From assembly GCA_046590205.1 (NCBI GenBank), contig JBKJTT010000065.1, forward strand, positions 1 through 64,000: a stretch of DNA of 64,000 bases. Direction: 5' to 3'. Position numbers and translations under genes: made by a program. Positions 26,006 through 34,726 of this stretch are shown one piece after another. Each line of letters begins with the position of its first letter. The first letter of the stretch is position 1. The notes under the pieces were generated by a model. That model ran no database searches. It saw only the letters and a program-made list of their open reading frames with translations, and had not been told where the DNA came from. Source of the DNA: DATDEW01 sp046590205 (GTDB lineage: Bacteria; Bacteroidota; Ignavibacteria; Palsa-1295).

Positions 26006-26124
26006 GTCATCCCGAACACATTCACTGCGTTCAGTGTAAACTCCGTGAGGGATCTGGAAGTGGATACTCCTTCAAATACCAATAGTCTTGTAAGTCCCAG
26101 ATTCCTCGCTTCGCTCGGAATGAC
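26006..26124. repeat. 119-bp inverted-repeat (MITE-like) element
   Basis: The left end reads GTCATCCCGAAC and, further in, GTGAGGGATCTGG. The right end is the complement of GTCATTCCGAGCGAAGCGAG followed by GAATCTGG, so the ends are imperfect inverted repeats. A nested hairpin (CACTGCGTTCAGTG) lies inside the left arm. Sequences of this GTCAT-CCGA-GGATCT type are dispersed in many bacterial genomes. It has no coding capacity. Confidence 0.7.
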
Positions 26125-26287
26125 GGACTGAAAGCTTGCACTGAACATCATGAATGTGTCCGTCCTACTGTACTCCTTCTAACCAAACCACCATTCAATC
26201 ATGTGTAAATTTACAGCACCATCCTACACCCTATTTCCCAACACCTTTTCGCTTCTCGAAAATTGCGGAAAGTGTAATATTAGTTCG

Positions 26288-26311
26288 TTGATTTATAAAG
26301 GACTTACGGGG
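26288..26311 (+). repeat. Direct repeat copy 2 (TTGATTTATAA core)
   Basis: The stretch starts TTGATTTATAA and ends TTACGGGG, and is similar to 25883-25905. It lies about 73 bp upstream of the lipoprotein start, so it might also be a promoter-type sequence. Confidence 0.4.
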
Positions 26312-26383
26312 CACCAGCGGGAAAATTCAGGGGTGACTTATTCGATGCGGAATATACTCTTTAGGTTTATTGTTTTACTGGCT

Positions 26384-26743
26384 ATGAATAAAAACATCAT
26401 GTTCTCTGCCCTGTTGATCGGGGCTACCCTCATTGGTTGCGGTGGTAAGGAAACTGCTGAAGTTAAGCCACAGGCAACAGTTGCCACTGCTACCATCGAG
26501 CTTCCGACAGCAAAATGCGGCATGTGCAAGAAGACTCTTAAGTCGGCAATGGTTGACGGCGGCGGTGCATCGGATGTGAAGTTCGGCGGCGAATCGCCTG
26601 CTATCGTTGCTACCGTCTCCTTTGACCCATCGAAGACAAGCGAAAAAGCTATCACGGAAGCTATCGGCAAAGCAGGATATAATACAAAAGGTGTTGTCCG
26701 TGATTCTGCTGCCTACGAGAATCTGCATTCCTGTTGTAAATGA
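26384..26743 (+). CDS. Lipoprotein with a heavy-metal-associated (HMA-like) domain
   Basis: Of several in-frame starts, ATG 26384 (119 residues) gives a good lipoprotein signal: MNKNIMFSALLIGATLIGCG with lipobox LIGC. The mature part has a CGMCKK motif, then VATVSFDPSKTSEKAITEAI and GKAGYNTKG. This is the beta-alpha-beta-beta-alpha-beta pattern of copper/mercury-binding HMA domains, with the metal motif changed from CxxC in MTCxxC to KCGMC. A CC pair lies near the end (HSCCK). It is probably a periplasmic or outer-membrane metal-binding protein. The stop overlaps the trmD ATG (ATGA), an unexpected coupling with a tRNA-modification gene. Confidence 0.8.
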   Translation: MNKNIMFSALLIGATLIGCGGKETAEVKPQATVATATIELPTAKCGMCKKTLKSAMVDGGGASDVKFGGESPAIVATVSFDPSKTSEKAITEAIGKAGYNTKGVVRDSAAYENLHSCCK

Positions 26744-27417
26744 GAATTGACATCATCTCTGCTGTCCCGCCGATCTTAGAAAGTCCGCTCGGCGAAAGCA
26801 TCATCAAGCGAGCACAGGAACGCGGTCTCGTCGAGATCGTCGTTCATAATCTCCGCGATTATGGTCTTGGTAATTATAAGCAGATAGATGATGTGCCCTT
26901 CGGCGGCGGTGCAGGGATGGTCATCCGAGTGGAGCCCGTCTTTACGGTGATGCGAAAGCTGCTTGCCGAGCGAACCTATGACGAGGTAATCTTCATGACT
27001 CCCGACGGCGAGGTATTTAATCAAGACACTGCGAATCAGCTCTCCCTTAAAGGCAACCTCCTTATCTTATGCGGAAGATATAAAGGCATTGATGAGCGGA
27101 TACGTCAAGCGTTTATAACAAAGGAAATTTCTATCGGTGATTATGTTTTGACAGGAGGCGAACTTCCTGCTCTGTGTGTCATTGATGCAATCGTACGGCT
27201 CCTGCCCGGGGCGATAGGAGACAGCGAAAGCGCACTGCTTGATTCATTTCAGGCAGGGATACTCGACGCGCCGCTTTATACAAAGCCGGCTGACTTCGAG
27301 GGGATGAAGGTACCGGAAATACTACAATCAGGCGACCATCAAAAGATAGCCGCATGGCGCCACGATGAAGCCCTCAAGAGAACACAAGAACGCCGACCTG
27401 ACCTACTCGGCGAATAG
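26740..27417 (+). CDS. trmD: tRNA (guanine-N1)-methyltransferase
   Basis: TrmD methylates G37 of tRNAs to prevent frameshifting. The 225-residue SPOUT protein has the family motifs DDVPFGGGAGMV, LCGRYKGIDERI and SIGDYVLTGGELPA, which form the SAM-binding trefoil knot. The start ATG overlaps the stop of the HMA lipoprotein gene by 4 bp. The usual neighbours rimM, rpsP and rplS are absent here. It is convergent with the DUF948 gene with a 2-bp gap. Confidence 0.97.
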   Translation: MRIDIISAVPPILESPLGESIIKRAQERGLVEIVVHNLRDYGLGNYKQIDDVPFGGGAGMVIRVEPVFTVMRKLLAERTYDEVIFMTPDGEVFNQDTANQLSLKGNLLILCGRYKGIDERIRQAFITKEISIGDYVLTGGELPALCVIDAIVRLLPGAIGDSESALLDSFQAGILDAPLYTKPADFEGMKVPEILQSGDHQKIAAWRHDEALKRTQERRPDLLGE

Positions 27418-27419
27418 TT

Positions 27420-27893
27420 TTATCCTTTACCGTTCTTACTGAAAGAACCGATCAAGTTCTTGACAATTGAAACACCTTTTACGAGACCACCGACGATACC
27501 AATGGTCGTATTACGAACAGCAGAAAGTGGAGCATCTATTGTTGCGACTACACTATCTTTAATTCGTTCAACATCTTCGATCGCACCATGTGCGACATCA
27601 AGGGCATCATCAAGTGTACGGTACACATCATCCATTCGAGTATGAAGTCCTTCAGTGATTGATGCAATACGGGTGGTAACTTCTGCGATATTATCAATGA
27701 CCGGTATGAAATGTGTTTTCATCTCTTTGATATCGTCAGATATGCTATCAATGTCCTGCTTTGCTTCTTGCAAAAGATGTTGTGATTCACGCATTAACGA
27801 ATCTACATGGCCCAACGTACGCATTGCACGCAGCATCAGCAGCGTAAATGCAATAAGAGCGATTCCACCAAGAATATAAAGAGCGATGTCCAT
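27420..27893 (-). CDS. DUF948-like membrane-anchored coiled-coil protein
   Basis: This 157-residue protein has an N-terminal transmembrane helix (about 3-22), then a long helical region (HLLQEAKQDIDSISDDIKEM, HTRMDDVYRTLDDALD) typical of DUF948/YoxC-like envelope proteins. It follows the YtxH gene by 26 bp on the same strand. The ATG is preceded by a strong SD (GGAGGAT). DUF948-YtxH pairs are common neighbours in Gram-positive and FCB bacteria, with a presumed but undefined role in envelope stress. Confidence 0.8.
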   Translation of the reverse strand: MDIALYILGGIALIAFTLLMLRAMRTLGHVDSLMRESQHLLQEAKQDIDSISDDIKEMKTHFIPVIDNIAEVTTRIASITEGLHTRMDDVYRTLDDALDVAHGAIEDVERIKDSVVATIDAPLSAVRNTTIGIVGGLVKGVSIVKNLIGSFSKNGKG

Positions 27894-27919
27894 AGGATTA
27901 TCCTCCGAAATTATAATTA

Positions 27920-28234
27920 TTATGATATTTTAGAACGAACGTCCGAAATAAGGCGATCAGCTTCGTTGATCAGATCTTCGGCACGTTCTGCAGCTTCCTG
28001 CACAAGTTTATCGCCACGTTCTTTGCCCTCATTTAATAACTCTTCTGCATTATCGCGGACATCGCCAATCACATTACGTAGTCGTGAAGTAGCGTCACCG
28101 ACAGTTTCGGCAATATCGGCACGAAGTTCGCTGCCCTTTTTTGGGGCGAATAACAATGCCAGTGCTGCGCCAACTGCGCCGCCAACAGCAGCACCGACAA
28201 TAAATGTTTGTATGGAATTACTTTCTTGTCTCAT
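27920..28234 (-). CDS. YtxH domain-containing protein
   Basis: The 104-residue product has a glycine/alanine-rich helix with the YtxH signature GAAVGGAVGAALALLFAPKKG (here residues 13-33, written split: GAAVGGAVGAAL and ALLFAPKKG), then an amphipathic, charged helix (NVIGDVRDNAEELLNEGKER). YtxH proteins are small membrane-associated helical proteins of general-stress operons. It precedes the DUF948-like gene in the same operon. Confidence 0.88.
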   Translation of the reverse strand: MRQESNSIQTFIVGAAVGGAVGAALALLFAPKKGSELRADIAETVGDATSRLRNVIGDVRDNAEELLNEGKERGDKLVQEAAERAEDLINEADRLISDVRSKIS

Positions 28235-28343
28235 AAGTGTATATTATTAAAATGTTATTCATACTCTACCTAAAACAGGAAGAGATGTAAAAAGTATGCA
28301 GAGAAAATTGGGAGACAGGTCTGATTGGGTAGTAAGTAAATGA

Positions 28344-31300
28344 TTAAGACCTACGAAGTGTTCCATTTTCTTTGGCTTCATATACCCTACAGGCACGTTT
28401 ATAGTCGCAATAGGTACAGGCAGAAGTACCATCTTCACGGACAAGAGGGAATTCCCCGCGAGTCATCCCATCGATGTAATCATTCGCATAGCGGATGGTC
28501 GTCTCGATAATAGCTTCAAGTTCTTCGGGTGACTCGGCTATCCCCTTCTTCTTGCTCTTTGATATTTCTACATACGTTTTAGCTGCATAGTCCCTAATCA
28601 ACAGTGCAGGTTCTTTCCCGACTTCCTTTCCTGTCAATTTATGATAAAACGCCCCGACTCCTTCGAGTTCACTGCCGATATGCAAACGAAGGATATCTTC
28701 GGCGATACGCAGATAGAGCGGCAACTGCAAACTCAACCCATTCTCAATTTCTTTTTTCGATGCACCTTTGGATGTTTTGTAATCGGTGACAGTATAGAAT
28801 GTATTCTCACTATCAATATCTATCCTATCAATTTTGCCGCGAATCTTGAACGAACGCCCCGGCTCGTCGCCATTTTGTTCGGTTACTACTTGGCTCTCAA
28901 ACCCTTGTTCAAAAAGGACAGGATACGTTTTTATCGCATCGTTTCTTTGCTCTGCTTCTAAGAACTTATCGAGTACACCTTTTCTACCATCGGGCGGATT
29001 GTAAAGAGTATCTAAATCAATACGCCAGAACGGATGCCTTGCACCGGGTTTGGAAAGCAAGTCATCAAGTTTCTCTCCGCTATACGGGTCATAACTCTTG
29101 AACTCATCGAAGGAAAGGGAGCGGAAGTTTTTCCCTTGCTCACCGATAGTAGCAAGCATCTTTTGCAACTGACGATGCAATAGTACTCCTCTCTCGCTTG
29201 ACTCCATCCCCTCCTCGATCTCAACTTTAGGTGCTTCGCCGAGATCCATCAAATAATGCGAGAAGAACTCGAACGGGCACCGGGCATAGCTTTCAAGCTG
29301 ACTGACAGAATATGTCCGCTCCCGCATGGTTCTAAAGCGTTCTGCAAGTTCGGGAGGCAACGTATTGGGATCGATATAACCATTAAAATCACTGATGGCA
29401 CCTTCAGTTCGCTTTCGAGATGTTGCATCTGCTCCGGCGAGAATATGTTGCAGCCAATCTTTATCGCGGGTTGCAATTTCGGTATTCTCGGGAATAACCA
29501 TCTGGGGATTAATTGCAGTAGCCCTAGCGAATTCACGTGAAGAGAGTATGAAATCCGCATTGCTATCTTCCTCAACTTTCTTGAATGATACAATCCGTTC
29601 GAGAGCATCAACAAATACCGAAGGTAACTTCTCTGACTTTCCGCCACCGCCTGCACTTTGCCATGAAAGATAGAGCTTCCCTTTCGCACGAGTAAGAAGC
29701 TGATAAAATGCGAAGCGTTCACTTGTTAGATGCTCATCCTCCGATAGCTGATACTCACCCGGTGTTGTTACTGACGGCGAGTGTATAGCTGGCAACGCAT
29801 CATCATTCAAACCAACAAGAAATAAATGCTCGAAGTCATACCCTGCTGTTTGGTCGAATGATGTCATCATTACGCCGCTCCCCGGTTCGGCACGAGCTGC
29901 GAAGCGTTTCTTGAGTGCGGCAGTCCTGATTCGCTCCCCATAATACTCTGCTCGATGCTCTGTACTTGCAATACCAAGTGCACGAATCAGGGACTCGACT
30001 TCTTGAAGCGTCTCCATCAAGGCAGCATAACTTCGGGTATCAAGCTCAAGAGCATTCACCGCGATAAGACCATCGGGTGAGTGAAGCAATCTCTCTTTAA
30101 GAGAAAAATCTTTGAGCACATCCTTAATGAGAGCAAAGAAATCTGCGGGCTTTAGCTCCTGACGAAACTTCGCAATGACATCCTCAACAAGTATAATATC
30201 TTTAATTCCACGCTCAAGACGGACTATTGACCTTGCCTGCGAACGCTCATCAAATTCATCGTCAAAATCTTGCAGAGCTTTGAGCCGTTCAAGATGTCCT
30301 GTCATTTCCTCGCTCCACTTTTCGGAACCGCTTGTCAGGCGAAACTCTCTGATAACTTCGATAAGATTATGCGAATCTATCGGGTCTTCGGTGCTGTGAC
30401 GAATATCAAAATACGGCGAGTGCAACAGACGCAACACTTCACTTACGCGCAGCTTAAACTCCACAAGACGGAAAAGAGAATCTAGCGCAACAAAGATCGG
30501 CGCAGTAGCCAGCGTTCTTCGTTCAGTCGAGTTTACAGGGACACCATACTCTTCAAAGACTTGCCCGGCAAGCGATGCAAGCCCATCCTGCTTATACATT
30601 GCGACACAAATCTTCTCAGACGATGACACTCCGCCAAGAAGCAACAATTTTATTTTCGTCGCGACTCGCTCAAGTTCTTTGCGACTTGTCGGTGAAGTGG
30701 ATGATTCAATGAATGATGAACCATCAAACAATACAGTCTTCTTTTTACCGACACGTGAGAAGAGATTCTTCCGCAGCGTTTCAGTGAAAGGATGTCCGGC
30801 ATTCTTTTGGGCAGATATGACAAGCTGAAGACCTTCGCTCTGTTGCTTTTCAATGAAGCTCTGCAGTATTGCAAAAAGATCAGGATTAGATGAATGCTTA
30901 TCAATAGCAAAATATAACGACGACGAGGTGCCGCATCCATTGACGATACATCGTGCCGGGTCAGCCATTTGGATGAATACCTCCACGAAGATATCCTTCA
31001 CTTCAGGGAAAGTACGTTTGACGTGTGCAGTAAAATCAGCCGATGGCTTCATTCCTTCGGTGAGTCCGAACTGCTCATTCAACCGCAGATATTGACCGTA
31101 CTCGTCAGTTAAACTATTGCCAAGTTTATTCTCGTATCGATTGTAGATGGAATAGAGGTCGCGAGTGCGGCGAAGGTCAGTTGACTCAAGCGCACCTTCT
31201 ATACTCTTTTCTTTGTGGGTAATATCATCGGCAAGAATCTTCGTTGTAATGCCTCTTTCTTTGAGCGTTGCTATTGCCGCAACGAGTTCTTCAAATGTGC

Positions 31301-31664
31301 CTTGCGGAAGTGGTAGTGCTCTGCCTTCGCGCTCCTGATAATATCGCAGCGTACCTTCTTTAAAAAGTTCTCTGATTGCAAGCTCGACAAGGACGGCAGA
31401 TTCTCCGCTTGATATAACTCTCTTGAACGGCTGGAGCTTCGCATGAAGTTTGCCGACGAACTCCTGCATCGAATAGATATGCGGTACGGCAACTGTTCGA
31501 GGGGAGGCTATCTCGACAACTCTCGATATTTCCTGCCTTGCCCATGCACCTGTCGGGAGGATATAGATAAAGCTGGATGTATCTCCGCCCGAGACGCGCC
31601 GAGCTATCTCCTCGCGAAACGAGGGAAAAGCTAAGGACGGCTTGGCATTTGTAAGAAAATCCAT
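28344..31664 (-). CDS. AddB/RecC-like helicase-fold protein with PD-(D/E)XK Fe-S nuclease domain
   Basis: The 1106-residue protein has the layout of AddB: an inactivated superfamily I helicase region followed by a RecB-type nuclease. The expected Walker A position reads LPTGAWARQEI and lacks GKT/S, so ATP hydrolysis is unlikely. The nuclease part has SYARCPFEFFSHYL with Cys796, the motif KIRGKIDRID to VTDYKTSKG, and a C-terminal Cys1083-x2-Cys1086-x5-Cys1092. The four cysteines match the AddB 4Fe-4S clamp. Family partners (AddA) process double-strand breaks, but no addA lies in this window, so the partner must be elsewhere if present. Confidence 0.85.
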   Translation of the reverse strand: MDFLTNAKPSLAFPSFREEIARRVSGGDTSSFIYILPTGAWARQEISRVVEIASPRTVAVPHIYSMQEFVGKLHAKLQPFKRVISSGESAVLVELAIRELFKEGTLRYYQEREGRALPLPQGTFEELVAAIATLKERGITTKILADDITHKEKSIEGALESTDLRRTRDLYSIYNRYENKLGNSLTDEYGQYLRLNEQFGLTEGMKPSADFTAHVKRTFPEVKDIFVEVFIQMADPARCIVNGCGTSSSLYFAIDKHSSNPDLFAILQSFIEKQQSEGLQLVISAQKNAGHPFTETLRKNLFSRVGKKKTVLFDGSSFIESSTSPTSRKELERVATKIKLLLLGGVSSSEKICVAMYKQDGLASLAGQVFEEYGVPVNSTERRTLATAPIFVALDSLFRLVEFKLRVSEVLRLLHSPYFDIRHSTEDPIDSHNLIEVIREFRLTSGSEKWSEEMTGHLERLKALQDFDDEFDERSQARSIVRLERGIKDIILVEDVIAKFRQELKPADFFALIKDVLKDFSLKERLLHSPDGLIAVNALELDTRSYAALMETLQEVESLIRALGIASTEHRAEYYGERIRTAALKKRFAARAEPGSGVMMTSFDQTAGYDFEHLFLVGLNDDALPAIHSPSVTTPGEYQLSEDEHLTSERFAFYQLLTRAKGKLYLSWQSAGGGGKSEKLPSVFVDALERIVSFKKVEEDSNADFILSSREFARATAINPQMVIPENTEIATRDKDWLQHILAGADATSRKRTEGAISDFNGYIDPNTLPPELAERFRTMRERTYSVSQLESYARCPFEFFSHYLMDLGEAPKVEIEEGMESSERGVLLHRQLQKMLATIGEQGKNFRSLSFDEFKSYDPYSGEKLDDLLSKPGARHPFWRIDLDTLYNPPDGRKGVLDKFLEAEQRNDAIKTYPVLFEQGFESQVVTEQNGDEPGRSFKIRGKIDRIDIDSENTFYTVTDYKTSKGASKKEIENGLSLQLPLYLRIAEDILRLHIGSELEGVGAFYHKLTGKEVGKEPALLIRDYAAKTYVEISKSKKKGIAESPEELEAIIETTIRYANDYIDGMTRGEFPLVREDGTSACTYCDYKRACRVYEAKENGTLRRS

Positions 31665-31724
31665 TCTAAAATGAGATGTGTTATGAAGTAACCTGTAAGA
31701 TACTTTCTTTGTTGCATTTACTTG

Positions 31725-32495
31725 GTGATTAATCCTCTTTCACATATTGGATATAAGACGCTCCGATTTCTCGAAAAATTCGGAGAGATATCGCGGCTTT
31801 TGGGCCGTACGTTCTCCTATATACCACGTCTTGGTCGAGATCGACGCCTTCTCTTTAAGCAGCTCGAACATATTGGTTCGGACTCAGTCCCGCTTGTTGC
31901 CGTTATCGGCTTCTTTACAGGAATGGTAGCGGCTTGGCAGGCAGCCTATCAGTTCAAAGGACTTATTACGTTCAGTTTTATCGGCTCTGCAGTGAGCCGT
32001 GCTATCTTTATTGAGCTTGGTCCCGTGTTGTGCGCCATTGTTATTGCCGGACGTGTCGGAGCTTCAATTGCTGCCGAGATAGGGACAATGAAAGTTACCG
32101 AGCAGATCGATGCACTCGAATCCCTTGGCATTCACCCTGTGCGTTATTTGGCTACCCCCCGCATTGTCGCCTCAATTATCATGCTCCCGATTCTGACGGT
32201 CTTTGCGAACTTCATCGCACTCCTGGGAGCATTTGTTGTCTGTAATTTCTTTTTGGAAATTACAGCAAAAGTATTTTTTGATAGCGTAAAACGTTTTTTT
32301 GAACTTAAAGACATTGTTGGCGGACTCGTCAAAGCCGTATTTTTCGGGGGTATCACATCGCTCATCGGTGTGTATGTCGGATTACAGACCTCCGGTGGTG
32401 CTGAAGGTGTCGGTAATGCATCGATCCGTGCCTTTGTGCTTGCGGCTTCGATGGTACTTATTATGGATTATATTCTCTGGACGATCATCTTTTAA
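31725..32495 (+). CDS. MlaE-family ABC transporter permease
   Basis: This 256-residue membrane protein has about five hydrophobic segments and the MlaE hallmarks: ELGPVLCAIVIAGRVGASIA then AEIGTMKVTEQIDALESLG, with PRIVASIIMLPILTV. MlaE permeases move phospholipids or other lipids between the membranes together with an ATPase and MCE-domain protein. The ATPase gene follows after 3 bp, but no MCE protein is seen next to it. The start is GTG at 31725 or TTG at 31722, one residue apart; no ATG is available before the conserved region. Confidence 0.92.
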   Translation: MINPLSHIGYKTLRFLEKFGEISRLLGRTFSYIPRLGRDRRLLFKQLEHIGSDSVPLVAVIGFFTGMVAAWQAAYQFKGLITFSFIGSAVSRAIFIELGPVLCAIVIAGRVGASIAAEIGTMKVTEQIDALESLGIHPVRYLATPRIVASIIMLPILTVFANFIALLGAFVVCNFFLEITAKVFFDSVKRFFELKDIVGGLVKAVFFGGITSLIGVYVGLQTSGGAEGVGNASIRAFVLAASMVLIMDYILWTIIF

Positions 32496-32498
32496 GAA

Positions 32499-33224
32499 GT
32501 GATAGAAGTACGCGATCTGCATAAATCATTCGGTGATAAGCCCGTTTTACGGGGCGTGGGCTTCTCTATTGCCGATGGCGAAACCGTTGCGATCATCGGA
32601 GAATCCGGCTGTGGCAAAAGTGTACTTATTAAACACGTCATCGGCTTACTTTATGCAGATAAGGGATTCGTAAGCGTTGATGGTCATGACATTGCCACGG
32701 CAAGCGAAAAGACGATTTATTCATTACGTAGAAATATCGGCTTCCTCTTTCAGAACTCTGCACTTTTCGACTCGATGAACGTTCGCGAGAATATCGTGCT
32801 TGGATTGTGGGAAAACGGACTTCGCGATGAAGACAAGCTAAGAGCTATCGCAAAAGAAAAGCTCGCACTTGTCGGTCTAGCAGGCATTGAAGAACGCAAA
32901 CCATCAGAGCTATCCGGTGGAATGCGCAAGCGAGTAGGGCTTGCCCGAGCTCTTGCCTCCGACCCCCTCTATATGTTCTACGATGAACCGACAACAGGTC
33001 TTGACCCCGTGACAAGTGACCAGATAGACGCACTTATTGCTGATCTTACAAGAACACTCTCCGTGACAAGTCTTATTATCACCCATGATCTCTTTACGGT
33101 CAAACATATTGCAAAACGAGTGATATTTCTCTATCAAGGACAAGTCTATTTTGATGGTTTACCCTCCGATCTATTGCATTCAGAAGAAGCTGTTATCAGC
33201 AAGTTTGTGAAGCGATTCAAATAA
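32499..33224 (+). CDS. MlaF-like ABC transporter ATP-binding protein
   Basis: This 241-residue ATPase has Walker A GESGCGKS at 34-41, Q-loop LFQNSALFDSMNV (typical of the Mla/Ttg2A group), signature LSGGMRKRV, Walker B MFYDEPTTGLDP and a switch His in IITHD. It powers the MlaE-type permease encoded 3 bp upstream. The start is GTG at 32499 directly after the permease stop. The usual third component, an MCE substrate-binding protein, is not adjacent; the next gene is convergent. Confidence 0.93.
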   Translation: MIEVRDLHKSFGDKPVLRGVGFSIADGETVAIIGESGCGKSVLIKHVIGLLYADKGFVSVDGHDIATASEKTIYSLRRNIGFLFQNSALFDSMNVRENIVLGLWENGLRDEDKLRAIAKEKLALVGLAGIEERKPSELSGGMRKRVGLARALASDPLYMFYDEPTTGLDPVTSDQIDALIADLTRTLSVTSLIITHDLFTVKHIAKRVIFLYQGQVYFDGLPSDLLHSEEAVISKFVKRFK

Positions 33225-33235
33225 ACGCTTTAAAA

Positions 33236-33263
33236 GCAAAAAGGTCAGGCATGATACCCGACC
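33236..33263 (-). terminator. Terminator of the GldM-like/barrel operon
   Basis: On the minus strand GGTCGGG pairs with CCTGACC (one G-U) around a seven-base loop (33243-33263), followed by five T and then a T-rich tract. It lies 27 bp beyond the stop of the 458-residue barrel gene. Confidence 0.75.
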
Positions 33264-33289
33264 CCTTCGCAGTGTGAGAGAATCTAAAA

Positions 33290-34666
33290 TTAGAAGTTCA
33301 GCTTCAAGACGGGTGATACGATAACGAAATTACTCCACTCCCATTTTCGTACATCGCGGCCGATAACTGCCGAGTACTTTGCCTCAATATTGAGCCAGTT
33401 AAAGACTCGTACGAACCCATCAGCGAGCAATGTATTGCAATACTGCAGACTTACACCCCATGCCTCTCCGGAATTGTCTTTATGGACATACCCTATCGTT
33501 ATGAGTGGGTCAAAGTAATGGAATGTCTTTGGAAATTGAAGCTCGGTATATCGACCATCATTTATCTGTGTAACACCTTTAGCTCCAACAGTTGTAGCAC
33601 GTATAGAATGTTTACCCGCGCCGGCTTTAACATACAAACCTTTGAGCATATCACCAAAGTTGTAAGTTATCCAACCATGTCCTGAAAAGCCAAGGAAGAA
33701 TAAACTATCTTTTTTCAATCCCGGTGTCTGGTTGTTGATGTAATCGGTACGGAACTGACGATCTGTGCTTGCACGAAGTGAAAGCGTTGATAGGTTCGGA
33801 TCAAAAGCATTGAATACCTCGCCTCCGATACCGAGAAGTCCGGATATCTTTGGATCACCTAAAATATCGAGCTTTTGTTCGATCATTGCATTAAAACCCT
33901 GAGTACCTTCAAGTATGCGCTCTTTAACACGGAAACCACCACCTGTTTGTGAACCAAATGGCGTTAGCCCTGCTTCGCCCAATTGGAAGTTGATAGCAAG
34001 TACGAGATTTGTCATCTCCTTCTTTATCACACCGGCAAGGGATACATTACCCGGTAGCCAGAACGGATAGCCGATATAATCATGGCCCATGTATGCACCA
34101 AAACCAAATCCTGACTTAAAGACCATATCTCCGCCCCAAACCGCAGCGTTGATATTTGCAAACTGGATATTGTCTTGAGGTGATTCGATAGTAATGAGAG
34201 TATGCTCATAACCTGAACGGCTTTTAATCTTGCCGTAGAGCTCTTCGCCAAGTATCTTCTTGATAGTTGGTGTGCCGTAGATACCGACTGATTCGATAAC
34301 AATACGAAGCAATTCTACTTCTGTATTCAATTCGCCTTCATTTATACTTGCTGGTTTTTGTGTTACGAGCAAATCAGCGTTTGAACTTGGAGAGATATTT
34401 TTGCCTGCTTTGCGAAGTGCCGAGACGACACGCGAGCGAATGCTGCGATCAGTGATAATCCACTGGACGAGTTCATTCTGGCGAGCAGTATCAATTGACT
34501 CAATCGCTTGAATCACTGTGCGAAGTGCTTTATTCTCTTCTTGAGCTTGTTTTAGCTCATCACCCCAGTTAACCTGCTGTGGGGTGCCTCCAGGTTGTTG
34601 GGCTACAACAACTCCAATTGGAAGCATGAGTGCTACAATTACTAAGAATCGTCTTACCATGTTCAT
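33290..34666 (-). CDS. Outer-membrane beta-barrel protein, paralog of the upstream barrel
   Basis: The frame is open from 34708, but the ATG at 34666 gives a cleaner signal peptide (MNMVRRFLVIVALMLPIGVV, cleavage near VVAQ) with GGAG upstream, giving 458 residues. After a helical N-terminal region (EENKALRTVIQAIESI) comes a domain with IGYPFWLPGNVSL and many alternating strands, ending RKWEWSNFVIVSP to a C-terminal Phe, as in outer-membrane barrels. The same IG-PFW and W-E-F-P-F landmarks occur in the 578-residue protein just upstream, so the two are diverged paralogs. No enzymatic motif was seen. It is the third gene of the cluster with the GldM-like protein. Confidence 0.75.
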   Translation of the reverse strand: MNMVRRFLVIVALMLPIGVVVAQQPGGTPQQVNWGDELKQAQEENKALRTVIQAIESIDTARQNELVQWIITDRSIRSRVVSALRKAGKNISPSSNADLLVTQKPASINEGELNTEVELLRIVIESVGIYGTPTIKKILGEELYGKIKSRSGYEHTLITIESPQDNIQFANINAAVWGGDMVFKSGFGFGAYMGHDYIGYPFWLPGNVSLAGVIKKEMTNLVLAINFQLGEAGLTPFGSQTGGGFRVKERILEGTQGFNAMIEQKLDILGDPKISGLLGIGGEVFNAFDPNLSTLSLRASTDRQFRTDYINNQTPGLKKDSLFFLGFSGHGWITYNFGDMLKGLYVKAGAGKHSIRATTVGAKGVTQINDGRYTELQFPKTFHYFDPLITIGYVHKDNSGEAWGVSLQYCNTLLADGFVRVFNWLNIEAKYSAVIGRDVRKWEWSNFVIVSPVLKLNF

Positions 34667-34726
34667 CTTTATAAACTCCAAATCCTTTTGCATTGTGATG
34701 TTTTTCATAGGTGTTCTTCCTTCCTC

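Larger units (their letters stand above)
25729..26383. other. 655-bp intergenic region with several repeats
   Basis: No credible gene was found. A frame open from 26201 is only an upstream extension of the lipoprotein gene. The region holds an imperfect palindrome (25777-25802), two related 23-24-bp direct repeats (25883 and 26288) and a 119-bp inverted-repeat element (26006-26124). It separates two divergent genes and is the most repeat-rich stretch in the window. Confidence 0.6.

Noticed and set aside
25694..26131. 145-codon open frame on the plus strand
   Set aside because: It runs through the divergent promoter region, the palindrome and the inverted-repeat element, has no recognisable domain, and its composition looks non-coding.
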